The notes under the pieces: model-generated
What the model was told of the DNA's origin: nothing
The model's database searches: none
What the model saw: the letters and a program-made list of their open reading frames with translations, nothing else
Program-made: the position numbers and the translations under genes
Part shown: positions 1 to 8,248 of the stretch, piece after piece
Numbering within the stretch: the first letter of the stretch is position 1
Layout of the letters: every line of letters begins with the position of its first letter
Assembly: GCA_028285085.1 (NCBI GenBank)
Contig: JANQQI010000008.1
Coordinates: 1-47,744 of the forward strand
Direction: 5' to 3'
Length of the DNA: 47,744 bases
Source: Saprospiraceae bacterium
GTDB lineage: Bacteria > Bacteroidota > Bacteroidia > Chitinophagales > Saprospiraceae

Positions 1-3000
1 GGCTTCGCCGTTGCCTTCATCACAAGCATCCGCAGAAGTACTGACAGCGACCGGTGCATCGGATACATTAAGATCGACTGCGACGGCTGTTGAAATACAG
101 TTGCCATCTCCGACGACCGCATAAATGGTGGTTGTAGCCGTGCTAATTGGAGAAGTGACTGGAATCGTTGCGGCCGCATCTTCGAACCAATTGACCGGAT
201 TTGCAGTGCCATTATTAACGGTGCTTTCCAGCGTATTAAGATCAAAAGTAGCTTCGCCGTTGCCTTCATCACAAGCATCAGCAGAAGTGCTTATGGCAAC
301 TGGCGCATCGGTTACATTAAGGTCGACGGTGACGGCTGCGGAGGTACAGTTTCCATCTCCGACGACCGCATAAATGGTTGTAGTGGCGGTGCTAATCGGC
401 GAAGTGACTGGGATTGTTGTGGCCGCATCTTCAAACCAACTGACGGTATTTGCGGTGCCGTTATTGACGGTGCTTTCCAAGGCAGCTAGATCAAAAGTGG
501 CTTCGCTATTGCCTTCATCACAAGCATCAGCGGAAGTGCTGACGGCAACTGGCGCATCGGTTACATTTAAATTAACTGCAACTGGCTGAGAAGGACAATC
601 GGTATCACCAACCACAGCATAAATAGTGGTAGTACCTGTACTATAAGGCGAAGTAATTGGAATCGTCGCATTGGCATCTTCGAACCAGATGACTGGATTT
701 ACGGTGCCATTATTAACGGTGTTTTCCAGTGTAGTGAGATCGAAAGTGGCTTCTCCATTGCCTTCATCACATGCATCAGCCGAGGTGCTAGTCGCCTGGG
801 CAACGGGCAAGACATTAAGTGTCACTGGAACTGGTTCTGAGGTGCAATTACCATTGTCAGTTATGGCATAGATTGTATTACTGACCGTGAGATAAGGTGA
901 GCTTATCGGGATAGTAGTGAGGAAATCTTCAAACCATAATACATTTAAACCACTTCCGTTATTGATTACATTTTCAATACTTGTCAGATCAAAACTAGCC
1001 GTTCCATTGCCGTCATCGCAGTTATTTAAGCTCGCACTTTGGGCTGTAGGTACAGCATCAACGGTTAACGTAATACTCGCCACCGTACTTTCGCAATTGC
1101 CGTTGAAAGTAGTTGCATAAACGGTAAGTGATGCTGCTGTAAAATTAGCAGGATCGTTAATCGTTGTAGTTGCTGAATTATCTAAGTACCAATTCACTAT
1201 CCATCCATTTCCTCCATTTACAGTCGAATTGAGTGCGGTTAGATCAAAAGTAGCAGAGCCATTCCCTTCATCACAAGCGTTGGCAGAAGCATCAATCGCT
1301 GTTGGCGTATCGAGAACGTCCAATATGACTGGGACAATTTGCGAGCTACAATTACCATTATCAACCTGTGCAAAAAGGGTGACATCAGGACCAACATAAG
1401 GCGAATTAGCCGGGAGCGTGGCATTGACATCGCTGTACCAATTGACAGTAAAACCAGTGCCGTTATTAACAACATTTTCTATTGTTGTCAAATCAAAAGT
1501 GGCACTGCCATTCCCTTCGTTACAAGCAGAGAGGTTGGTGTTTGAAGCCGTTGGTGCCGGTGTTACAGTTAGGGGGATTTCCACTAAAGTAGAGGTACAT
1601 ACACCATTCGAGACCGAGGCGTATACACTTGCTGATCCGCTGCTGTGATTTGCAGGGTCATTGATCAGTACATTACCATTCATATCCAGGAACCAACTGA
1701 CAGCTTGCCCATTGTTACCGTTGACAATATTATCGAGTGTCGTCAGATCAAAAATTGCGCTGCCATTGCCTTCATCACAAGCACTAGCTGCAGTAGGTGT
1801 AGCACTTGGCGCAGCTAACACTAGAAGTGTCACTTCTTGAGGCGGGGAGGTGCATTGCCCATTAAAGACAGTAGCGTAGACGGGGGCACTACCGTCACTC
1901 AGGAAGCTCGTTGGATTAGGAATATTCGTGGTTGTCGTTTGATCGAAATACCAAAGTACAGCAGCTCCGCTGCTTCCATTTACAATGGTATTGGCTTGAG
2001 TCAGATCAAATACTGCCAAGCCATTACCTTGATCACAAGCAGATAGGGTAGCTGGATTGCCATTAGGTACCGGATTTACCGTGAGCGGTATACCGACGAT
2101 GGCAGAAGCACAAGTGCCGTTACTAACACTAGCATAAACAACCGTACTACCCGTTACGAAATTTGTGGGATTTGGAATTCCGGTTGTCCCGTTAAGATCA
2201 AAAAACCAATTGACCGTTAGACCTGTATTAAGATTAATTTGTTCATTGAGACTGGTTAAATCAAAGGTCGCACTTCCTGTGCCTTCATCACAAAGACTAG
2301 CAGCAGTCGTAACCGCTTGCGGTTGGTTCAAAACGTTGAGGAAAATCGGTGCTGGCGTAGAGCTACAAGTACCATCAGACACGACTGCATAAACGGTCGT
2401 GGTGCCGCTGAGAAAACTGTTGGGCGTGAGAATAGGATTGTTGGTGGTGATATCTTGAAACCAGGAAACGGCAAAGCCTGAGTTGCCGTTAATGACACTT
2501 TCAATAGTCGTTAAATCAAACACAGCTTGGCCATTATTACCACACGCATCCAGACTACTCGAAATAGCCGTTGGGCCGGGAATGACATTAAGCACTACTG
2601 CTACCAAAGGCGATGAGCAATTGCCTTGCGTGACACTGGCGTAGACCGTCCCGGAAGATGAAAGATAATTTGTAGGATTATTAATGGCAAAATTACCTCC
2701 AGGGTCAGAAAACCAATTTACAATCAGTCCGCTATTGCCGTTAATAGTGTTGTTCAGGCTCGTTAGATCGAATATCGCTTGTCCTGCCGTACCACATTCG
2801 CTGGCGACAGCAGGAAAGGCAGAAGGAGAAGGTGACACGACCAAGTTGACAGCCTCCGGAGGAGAATCACAGCTACTTCCATCACTGACTACAGCATATA
2901 CAGTAGTGGAACCAGTAATATAATTCCCCGGTGTAAGAATAGGATTATTAGTTGCGGCATCGCTAAACCAGGTTACAGTATTTCCAGTGTTGCCGTTTAC

Positions 3001-3095
3001 AGTACTATTTAAACTGGTCAGATCAAAAGTGGCTTGTCCTGTACCCGGATCACAAGCTTCCAAAGGGCCCGCTGCATTGGCGTTTGGACCTTGGG
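1..3095 (-). repeat. Tandem 249-bp coding repeats (83 aa Ig-like units)
   Basis: About 12.4 tandem units of roughly 249-260 bp inside the giant minus-strand gene. Units near base 3000 are divergent (for example EACDPGTGQATFDL, ASECGTAGQAIFDL). Units from about base 1000 down to base 1 are nearly identical at DNA level, with the segment gccttcatcacaagcatc recurring at exact 249-bp steps. This is the expected mark of recent unequal crossing-over or gene conversion towards the C-terminal end. Confidence 0.85.
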
Positions 3096-4524
3096 TAACA
3101 CTAAATGTAAGCGGGGTTGGATCAACCGTGCCTGGACAACCAGCATTATCTGTAATACTGGTCAACGTCATGGTGATTGAACCACCAAAGGTTTCTGGAA
3201 CCGTCAAGGTGGAGCCGTTAAGGCCAAAAGTGGACCCTTGTGCACAAATCGTTAGGCCAAAGCCAATATTAACGCTGGGGAAATTAACGGGAATATTATT
3301 GAAAAAAGGTGGCACATCGAGAACGATTCCAACATCAAAGGTAGGCTGACTCCCCATGATGTTAAACCCAATGTCCGTACAATCACCGGCACAAATTGGA
3401 TTTCCACTCAATGCGGCGCTGGCATCTCCCGAGGTGATTGAAACCAAAGCATCTCCATCGAAATTAGAGAAAATAGGGCAACCACTAGCATCTGTAATCG
3501 AAACAACGGAGAAGGTCGTGGTGCTACTGACAGAAACGATTTCGGTGTGACCGTTAGAAATGCCATTTAGATTAAAAGTATTCGTACCATCAGTGTATTG
3601 AACGTTAAATGGCCCCCCACTCAGTGGAAGGCTGAATTCAAGAGTCGAATTAAGATTGCCGCATCCTGTGCAGTTATTAATACACGCTACTGAAATACCA
3701 CTAGGGCTGATTGGGAAAAAAGCGGGCGGCGGTACATAGGTGCCACAACTCGTGTAGGTGACCCAATTCGAAGCATCTCCAATTCGATCAATCCATTCTA
3801 ACTGAGTTGTAGCCGTTGTGGGGCTTTGATAACTAACAAAATCAGTCGTTCCACTCGTTGGCTCCATATGGAAGCAAGGGTCAATATCTGGATGCAAATT
3901 GGATTGCTGCGAGGTGCCATTGGCGGCCCAAGTGATTCGTGTATTGAAACCGTAAAGAATCCGACCATCATAAGTGGCATCGTGATCACCAATTGAGCCA
4001 TTGTAATTCCAAGTACCATTCTGCATCACAAAAATCTGATCCCCTCCGCTATTCATATTGATGCTAGTAATTGGATCGTTCAGGTTAGTAACGGTCCAGT
4101 TAGGATTAAGTGCCGCTACCCCTCCAAAGTTATTAGGAAGAATAAAGGAGAAAGTCGTTCCAGCGGGGATCGTAATCCCGTTATAGGTAAAACGATAAGT
4201 ACCTTCTGAATCACCAAATCGGCCTGGCTGTACACGTTCCCAGCCATTGTCCGTAATGTCGATTTCGGTGCCTGTCGTGATATCCTTGAAGGCCACAAAG
4301 CTGATAACGTCTTGACCACTTCCACCACCACAAGCGCTATTGTTGGCATTAACGCCCACAACAGCAATATCGCCGGGTTCGAGCTGGGTTTGGGCTGGAA
4401 GCACTGTCAAGCAGAGCAACAATCCACCAAGGAGGAAGAGTGTTCGGGCCCAATCAGAACCTAATGAGGTGATGCCATCATATAGCGATCCCCTGAGAGC
4501 AGTTAGTTTGTTCAGTTTTTGCAT
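1..4524 (-). CDS. Giant secreted repeat protein, N-terminal part (C-terminus beyond window)
   Basis: The minus-strand frame is open from the ATG at 4522-4524 to base 1 without a stop, giving 1508 codons; the 3' end lies outside the window. Residues 1-45 form a long signal peptide with hydrophobic core LFLLGGLLLCLTVL, probably cut near PAQT. Residues about 48-150 resemble the lamin-tail-like N-terminal domain of bacterial surface proteins (IAVVGVNAN, then ISFVAF, then IDITDNGW). After a Cys-containing linker, from about residue 477, come twelve complete and one partial copies of an 83-residue Ig-like repeat with the signature ACDEGNGEATFDL, then WFEDA and TIYAVV. Such proteins in Bacteroidota are usually exported by T9SS with a C-terminal sorting domain; that end is not visible. 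Likely an adhesin or matrix protein. Short plus-strand frames here are shadows of the repeats. Confidence 0.88.
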   Translation of the reverse strand, partial: MQKLNKLTALRGSLYDGITSLGSDWARTLFLLGGLLLCLTVLPAQTQLEPGDIAVVGVNANNSACGGGSGQDVISFVAFKDITTGTEIDITDNGWERVQPGRFGDSEGTYRFTYNGITIPAGTTFSFILPNNFGGVAALNPNWTVTNLNDPITSINMNSGGDQIFVMQNGTWNYNGSIGDHDATYDGRILYGFNTRITWAANGTSQQSNLHPDIDPCFHMEPTSGTTDFVSYQSPTTATTQLEWIDRIGDASNWVTYTSCGTYVPPPAFFPISPSGISVACINNCTGCGNLNSTLEFSLPLSGGPFNVQYTDGTNTFNLNGISNGHTEIVSVSSTTTFSVVSITDASGCPIFSNFDGDALVSITSGDASAALSGNPICAGDCTDIGFNIMGSQPTFDVGIVLDVPPFFNNIPVNFPSVNIGFGLTICAQGSTFGLNGSTLTVPETFGGSITMTLTSITDNAGCPGTVDPTPLTFSVTQGPNANAAGPLEACDPGTGQATFDLTSLNSTVNGNTGNTVTWFSDAATNNPILTPGNYITGSTTVYAVVSDGSSCDSPPEAVNLVVSPSPSAFPAVASECGTAGQAIFDLTSLNNTINGNSGLIVNWFSDPGGNFAINNPTNYLSSSGTVYASVTQGNCSSPLVAVVLNVIPGPTAISSSLDACGNNGQAVFDLTTIESVINGNSGFAVSWFQDITTNNPILTPNSFLSGTTTVYAVVSDGTCSSTPAPIFLNVLNQPQAVTTAASLCDEGTGSATFDLTSLNEQINLNTGLTVNWFFDLNGTTGIPNPTNFVTGSTVVYASVSNGTCASAIVGIPLTVNPVPNGNPATLSACDQGNGLAVFDLTQANTIVNGSSGAAVLWYFDQTTTTNIPNPTSFLSDGSAPVYATVFNGQCTSPPQEVTLLVLAAPSATPTAASACDEGNGSAIFDLTTLDNIVNGNNGQAVSWFLDMNGNVLINDPANHSSGSASVYASVSNGVCTSTLVEIPLTVTPAPTASNTNLSACNEGNGSATFDLTTIENVVNNGTGFTVNWYSDVNATLPANSPYVGPDVTLFAQVDNGNCSSQIVPVILDVLDTPTAIDASANACDEGNGSATFDLTALNSTVNGGNGWIVNWYLDNSATTTINDPANFTAASLTVYATTFNGNCESTVASITLTVDAVPTAQSASLNNCDDGNGTASFDLTSIENVINNGSGLNVLWFEDFLTTIPISSPYLTVSNTIYAITDNGNCTSEPVPVTLNVLPVAQATSTSADACDEGNGEATFDLTTLENTVNNGTVNPVIWFEDANATIPITSPYSTGTTTIYAVVGDTDCPSQPVAVNLNVTDAPVAVSTSADACDEGNSEATFDLAALESTVNNGTANTVSWFEDAATTIPVTSPISTATTTIYAVVGDGNCTSAAVTVDLNVTDAPVAISTSADACDEGNGEATFDLNTLESTVNNGTANPVNWFEDAAATIPVTSPISTATTTIYAVVGDGNCISTAVAVDLNVSDAPVAVSTSADACDEGNGEA

Positions 4525-4572
4525 GTCTTAAAAAGGAAATAGATTTAGGGCAAGTCTCAATCAAGATGAAGA

Positions 4573-4580
4573 CAAAAATA
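4573..4580 (-). promoter_or_regulatory. -7 box for the giant minus-strand gene
   Basis: Minus-strand TATTTTTG is a perfect match to the Bacteroidota -7 consensus TAnnTTTG, about 45 nt before the ATG. I see no TTG at the -33 distance, so the call rests on the -7 element alone. Confidence 0.45.
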
Positions 4581-4733
4581 CGACTTTTTAAAACCATTTT
4601 TAGCCTGATTTACTTTAAGTTAGCGTAAATTCTCCACTTGCCATAAACTTGCGTGTTTGCTTTCAACTTTTTTGACAGATTTGGTGTTAGAGAAAGTCTC
4701 GCGTGTGCTTTATTATTTTTTGGTAAGAAAGTC

Positions 4734-4741
4734 TATTTTTG
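4734..4741 (+). promoter_or_regulatory. -7 box of lysS promoter
   Basis: TATTTTTG matches TAnnTTTG exactly and places transcription start near 4748, leaving a leader of about 18 nt before the ATG at 4766. The box overlaps the upstream TTG (4739) that would otherwise extend lysS, so the shorter start is preferred. No clear -33 TTG is seen. Confidence 0.5.
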
Positions 4742-4765
4742 CACCTTCAAAAACAACCCAATTAT

Positions 4766-6523
4766 ATGCAATTAAGTGAACAGGAAATCGTACGCCGGGA
4801 AGCCCTGCAGGCGATTCGCGATTTGGGGATCGACCCTTTTCCCGCTGCCCGTTTTGAAGTGAATTATCGTTCTGATGAGTTGACCACGCCACGTTATAAA
4901 CAACGCTTGGCTGCGGCCATTGAAAAGATCAAAGGTGTTGGACCTAAAAAGGCGGAAGAAATCCGCGATTTTCTGTTGGCGAATAAATTTCGTGTCAATC
5001 AGGTTTTGGAAACGCCTGATTTCCAGGCGTTTGGATTAAGTGATCCATTGGTTTTTGATGAGGGTGTAGAAACAGAGTCTACCGATTTGACGGAATATTT
5101 GGGAGGACTCCGACAAGCTGCAATTGGAGAATACAGCGAGGAGCATCGGGGTAAAGTCAGTCTTGCAGGGCGTTTTATGGGACAGCGTGGCCCTTTTGCC
5201 AAACTGCAAGATGGTTACGGTACAATCCAGTTGTATATTCATAAGAAAGGAATTGGTGATGATGAAGAGACCAAAGCCCGCAATATTGAGTTAGTAAAAC
5301 TCCTACACATTGGAGATTTCATTGGGATCAAAGGCTATTTGTTTGCCACCCAAACCGGAGAGGTGACGATCCACGTCGAAGAATTAACCTTTCTTGGCAA
5401 GGCATTGCGTAATCTACCGATTGTGAAACGGGACAAGGAAGGCAATGTCTATGATGCTTTCACCGACCCTGAGCAGCGTTACCGCATGCGCTACGTCGAC
5501 CTTTCGGTCAATCCACACGTGCGCGATATCTTTCTGAAACGTAGTCGAATTATCACCTCCATGCGATCTTATTTTGACGCCCAGGGGTGGTTAGAAGTGG
5601 AAACGCCTGTTTTACAGCCAGTTCACGGTGGGGCAGCTGCACGACCCTTTAAAACACACCATAATACCCTTGATATGCCGCTGTTTTTGCGGATTGCTAA
5701 TGAGTTGTATCTCAAGCGTTTAATTGTCGGTGGTTTTGATGGCGTATACGAGTTTGGTAAAATGTTCCGTAACGAAGGAATGGATCGTACGCACAATCCT
5801 GAGTTCACCTCTATGGAGATTTACGTGGCCTACAAGGACTACGTTTGGATGATGGAAATGGTGGAACAATTACTCGAAAAAGTAGCGCGGGAAGTAACGG
5901 GTGATACCAAAGTAGAGTACGAAGGTAAAATGATTGATTTTGCCGGGCCGTACCGTCGACTATCGATGTACGATTCGATTAAGGAATACACAGGAATCGA
6001 TATTTCTGAAATGGATGAGGCGGGCTTACGAGAAGTCTGTAAACAACTCCATATCCCAGTGGATAATACGATGGGGAAAGGAAAGTTGGTCGATGAAATT
6101 TTCGGAGAAAAAGTGGAGGCGCATTTGATTCAGCCGACTTACATTACCGATTATCCGATCGAGATGACGCCATTGGCTAAAAAACACCGTAGCAAAGCAG
6201 GCTTGGTAGAACGCTTTGAATTATTTGTCAATGGTAAAGAAATTGCCAATGCTTATTCCGAGTTGAACGACCCTATCGATCAACGTGAGCGCTTTGAAGA
6301 ACAGCTCGAATTGGCCAAGCGTGGTGATGAAGAGGCAATGGCCTTGGACGAAGATTTCTTGCGCGCGCTTGAATATGGGATGCCGCCTACTTCAGGATTA
6401 GGTATCGGTATTGACCGCCTGACAATGATGTTGACCAATCAGCATAGTATTCAGGAAGTCTTGTTTTTCCCTCAGATGAAAGCGGAAAATAAGGTCGTCG
6501 AAGATAATCCAGTTGAAGAGTAA
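4766..6523 (+). CDS. lysS: Lysyl-tRNA synthetase (class II) with HhH-like insertion
   Basis: Charges tRNA-Lys with lysine in the cytoplasm. The 585-residue protein has the LysS N-terminus ([20 protein letters not shown]), the OB-fold tRNA-binding domain (VSLAGRFM, then IQLYI), class II motif 2 at about residue 334 ([15 protein letters not shown]) and motif 3 at about residue 544 ([13 protein letters not shown]), ending [11 protein letters not shown] 4766 is chosen because a TTG nine codons upstream lies inside the probable -7 promoter box. Residues about 41-118 are extra relative to ordinary LysS, which go from GIDPYP to the OB fold in roughly 25 residues. The insert contains a helix-hairpin-helix-like segment ([16 protein letters not shown], residues 55-70) and an acidic linker. 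The catalytic core looks intact, so the enzyme should be active. An intrinsic terminator follows. Confidence 0.97.
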   Translation: MQLSEQEIVRREALQAIRDLGIDPFPAARFEVNYRSDELTTPRYKQRLAAAIEKIKGVGPKKAEEIRDFLLANKFRVNQVLETPDFQAFGLSDPLVFDEGVETESTDLTEYLGGLRQAAIGEYSEEHRGKVSLAGRFMGQRGPFAKLQDGYGTIQLYIHKKGIGDDEETKARNIELVKLLHIGDFIGIKGYLFATQTGEVTIHVEELTFLGKALRNLPIVKRDKEGNVYDAFTDPEQRYRMRYVDLSVNPHVRDIFLKRSRIITSMRSYFDAQGWLEVETPVLQPVHGGAAARPFKTHHNTLDMPLFLRIANELYLKRLIVGGFDGVYEFGKMFRNEGMDRTHNPEFTSMEIYVAYKDYVWMMEMVEQLLEKVAREVTGDTKVEYEGKMIDFAGPYRRLSMYDSIKEYTGIDISEMDEAGLREVCKQLHIPVDNTMGKGKLVDEIFGEKVEAHLIQPTYITDYPIEMTPLAKKHRSKAGLVERFELFVNGKEIANAYSELNDPIDQRERFEEQLELAKRGDEEAMALDEDFLRALEYGMPPTSGLGIGIDRLTMMLTNQHSIQEVLFFPQMKAENKVVEDNPVEE

Positions 6524-6558
6524 ATCTGCATCAAGAAGATTATAAAACATGAAATAGT

Positions 6559-6590
6559 AGCCGTTCCATTTTTGGAATGGCTCTTTTTTT
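6559..6590 (+). terminator. Intrinsic terminator of lysS
   Basis: AGCCGTTCCA, a T-rich loop and TGGAATGGCT form a 10-bp stem with one G-U pair, followed by CTTTTTTT. It lies 36 nt after the lysS stop and before the promoter of the next gene. Confidence 0.8.
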
Positions 6591-6603
6591 ATCCGAGAAT
6601 CTC

Positions 6604-6611
6604 TAAATTTG
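6604..6611 (+). promoter_or_regulatory. -7 box for the small lipoprotein gene
   Basis: TAAATTTG matches TAnnTTTG, 23 nt upstream of the ATG at 6635 and just past the lysS terminator. No well-placed -33 TTG is seen. Confidence 0.4.
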
Positions 6612-6634
6612 ACACAAACAAACCTTTGAAAACA

Positions 6635-7300
6635 ATGAAATCAATTACTCTTGCTGCCAGTTTTTTTGTCCTCCTATTATTTGGTTGCGCTACCGAAACT
6701 GAAAAATCTGCCGAAGAAAAAGCGAAAGATCAGATCGAAAATGCGATGAATGATCTTTCTGAGAGTCTCAAAGAAGGCAAAGATGCCGCCAATCAGAGTT
6801 ATACCGATGCCCTGAGTGAAGTGAGCAATGCATTAGAAAATCTGAAAGGGAGTGGCGAAGTAACGGAGCCCGTTAACTTTAGAGAAATTAAAAAGCTTCT
6901 GCCGGAGCGCATTGGTGGATTACCTCTAACCAATAGTGAAGGCGCTACGAGTGGTGCCATGGGCTTTAAAGTATCGAATGTCGATGCGGTTTATAGCGAG
7001 GGGGGAAAGAAAGTAGATGTTGAGATCGTCGATTGTGGTGGAATTGCTACTGTAGCTAGAGGGATGGCAGCTTGGTTGACCTTTGAAATCGACAAAGAAT
7101 CATCGCGTGGTTTTGAGCGAACAACAACTATTGATGGGAATAAGGCTTACGAAAAATGTGAAGGAAAATACTGTGAAATTGCCCTCTTCGTGGGAGATCG
7201 ATTTATTGTGAAAGTTTCGGGCAGGGATGTGGAATACGAGTCGCTCCGTCGTGCACTCAAAGATATTGATCTGGATCGTTTATCCCGATTGGTCAGCTAG
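6635..7300 (+). CDS. Putative lipoprotein, unknown function
   Basis: The start at 6635 is preferred over an ATG 63 nt upstream because it gives a proper lipoprotein signal peptide (MKSITLAASFFVLLLFGC, predicted lipid-bearing Cys18) and follows a -7 promoter box. The mature 204 residues begin with a charged helical stretch (EKSAEEKAKDQIENAMNDL and onward to about residue 75), likely coiled coil. A compact domain of about 120 residues follows, with alternating strands and three cysteines (VEIVDCGGI, YEKCEGKYCEIALFVGDRFIV). I do not recognise the family. It is probably anchored in the envelope. Its stop codon shares the tetramer CTAG with the stop of the convergent gene on the other strand. Confidence 0.85.
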   Translation: MKSITLAASFFVLLLFGCATETEKSAEEKAKDQIENAMNDLSESLKEGKDAANQSYTDALSEVSNALENLKGSGEVTEPVNFREIKKLLPERIGGLPLTNSEGATSGAMGFKVSNVDAVYSEGGKKVDVEIVDCGGIATVARGMAAWLTFEIDKESSRGFERTTTIDGNKAYEKCEGKYCEIALFVGDRFIVKVSGRDVEYESLRRALKDIDLDRLSRLVS

Positions 7301-7659
7301 TGAAAGCCGTGAAAACGTAATAAATGATCGGGTTGATTTTCGTTATAAATACAGAGTAATAGCCTTTTAGATGGCCGTCGACTGGAAGGAAATAGAATCT
7401 TGATGGGGTTATGGAAATAGCCATATTGACGAAATAGATCATATTGCAAGTGGCTGCCCGGTGTACGGAATAAAAGCATATCCTTGGCATTGGAGGGTAG
7501 GGGAATGTCGCCGTAGCCTTCTTCTTGCAGAAATTGACAAACCATATGGTAGGTTTGCTCAAAATTTGATCCCGCAAATGCTGTTTTGTATTCCCAGCCA
7601 TCACTTTCACCTCCGAGGTAATCAGAGCCGGCTTCCGGGAAATCTTCGCGAATAGGCAT
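7297..7659 (-). CDS. Hypothetical small protein (120 aa)
   Basis: The frame gives a 120-residue soluble protein starting MPIREDFPEAGSDYLGG, rich in aromatic residues, with no signal peptide, membrane segment or known motif. Codon choice looks like neighbouring genes, and the alternative frames across the same bases give implausible proteins. The gene is convergent with the upstream lipoprotein gene and overlaps it by four bases (CTAG). Function unknown. A short overlapping frame remains possible but less likely. Confidence 0.6.
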   Translation of the reverse strand: MPIREDFPEAGSDYLGGESDGWEYKTAFAGSNFEQTYHMVCQFLQEEGYGDIPLPSNAKDMLLFRTPGSHLQYDLFRQYGYFHNPIKILFPSSRRPSKRLLLCIYNENQPDHLLRFHGFH

Positions 7660-8248
7660 GATGTTTTTGTTTTATAATTGCGAATTTAAGGACAATTTTA
7701 AAATAATTCGTTTTAAAATGTCGAAAAATGATCGATCCTACTGGATTGATTCGGAGAGCAAGTGCGGCATTGAGGAATAAAATAGGTCGTATTTTAGACC
7801 TATGCTAAATGTAAATAACACTTTTAGAGACAATTAAACAGACTTTTTTATTTCGATAATCCAACTTTTTTAAAATTTTTTCTCACTGATTATGAGGGAA
7901 TTAAGTTGTCGGTTTAGTGAATAAAAAATATGTTTTTATGGAATTTTTGAAAAATGGAATCTATAGATAGTAGAGATATTTCTAAAAATCGACGGTTTTA
8001 ACCTCTTGTCCATAAAATGTTCTTGGCAAAGGCTGGGAGCGATATGCCCAAAAAATATTGCGGCCGAAATTGGCCGGCGGTGGCGGCTGAGGGTGGGTCC
8101 CTCCCTCAAAGCTTATTTTTATATCCCGCCTTTTGGGATTTAATAGTATAACCACCCTATTTTCAAGAAAATCTAAACACGGTCCATCCCTTTTATTCGA
8201 GCGATGATAGATCAAAAGTCAGCTTTTTCATCAACAACTTCCACCAAC
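7660..8248. other. Long non-coding gap with AT-rich half and GC-rich structured island
   Basis: No convincing gene in 589 bases. The left part to about 8000 is very AT-rich and holds a dyad ATAGGTC-N8-GACCTAT (7782-7803). The right part switches to a GC-rich island (about 8030-8110) with two short hairpins, CGGCC/GGCCG (8061-8076) and GAGGG/CCCTC (8089-8107). A small minus-strand frame across the island (7982-8215) has a composition typical of translated non-coding DNA and is not called. Confidence 0.6.

Noticed and set aside
1-3095. Possible CRISPR-like array
   Set aside because: Units of 249 bp lie in one open reading frame and encode Ig-like repeats; there are no short repeats with unique spacers or cas genes.
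125-3550. Series of plus-strand frames of 60-120 codons
   Set aside because: They recur at the 249-bp period and are the reverse frames of the repeats in the giant minus-strand gene.
7461-7655. Plus-strand 64-codon frame opposite the small hypothetical gene
   Set aside because: The minus-strand frame gives a more natural protein and a shared stop with its neighbour; this one is a shadow.
7982-8215. Minus-strand 77-codon frame
   Set aside because: Spans the GC-rich hairpin island and overlaps the promoter side of the lipoprotein gene. Composition is that of translated non-coding DNA, so treated as spacer.
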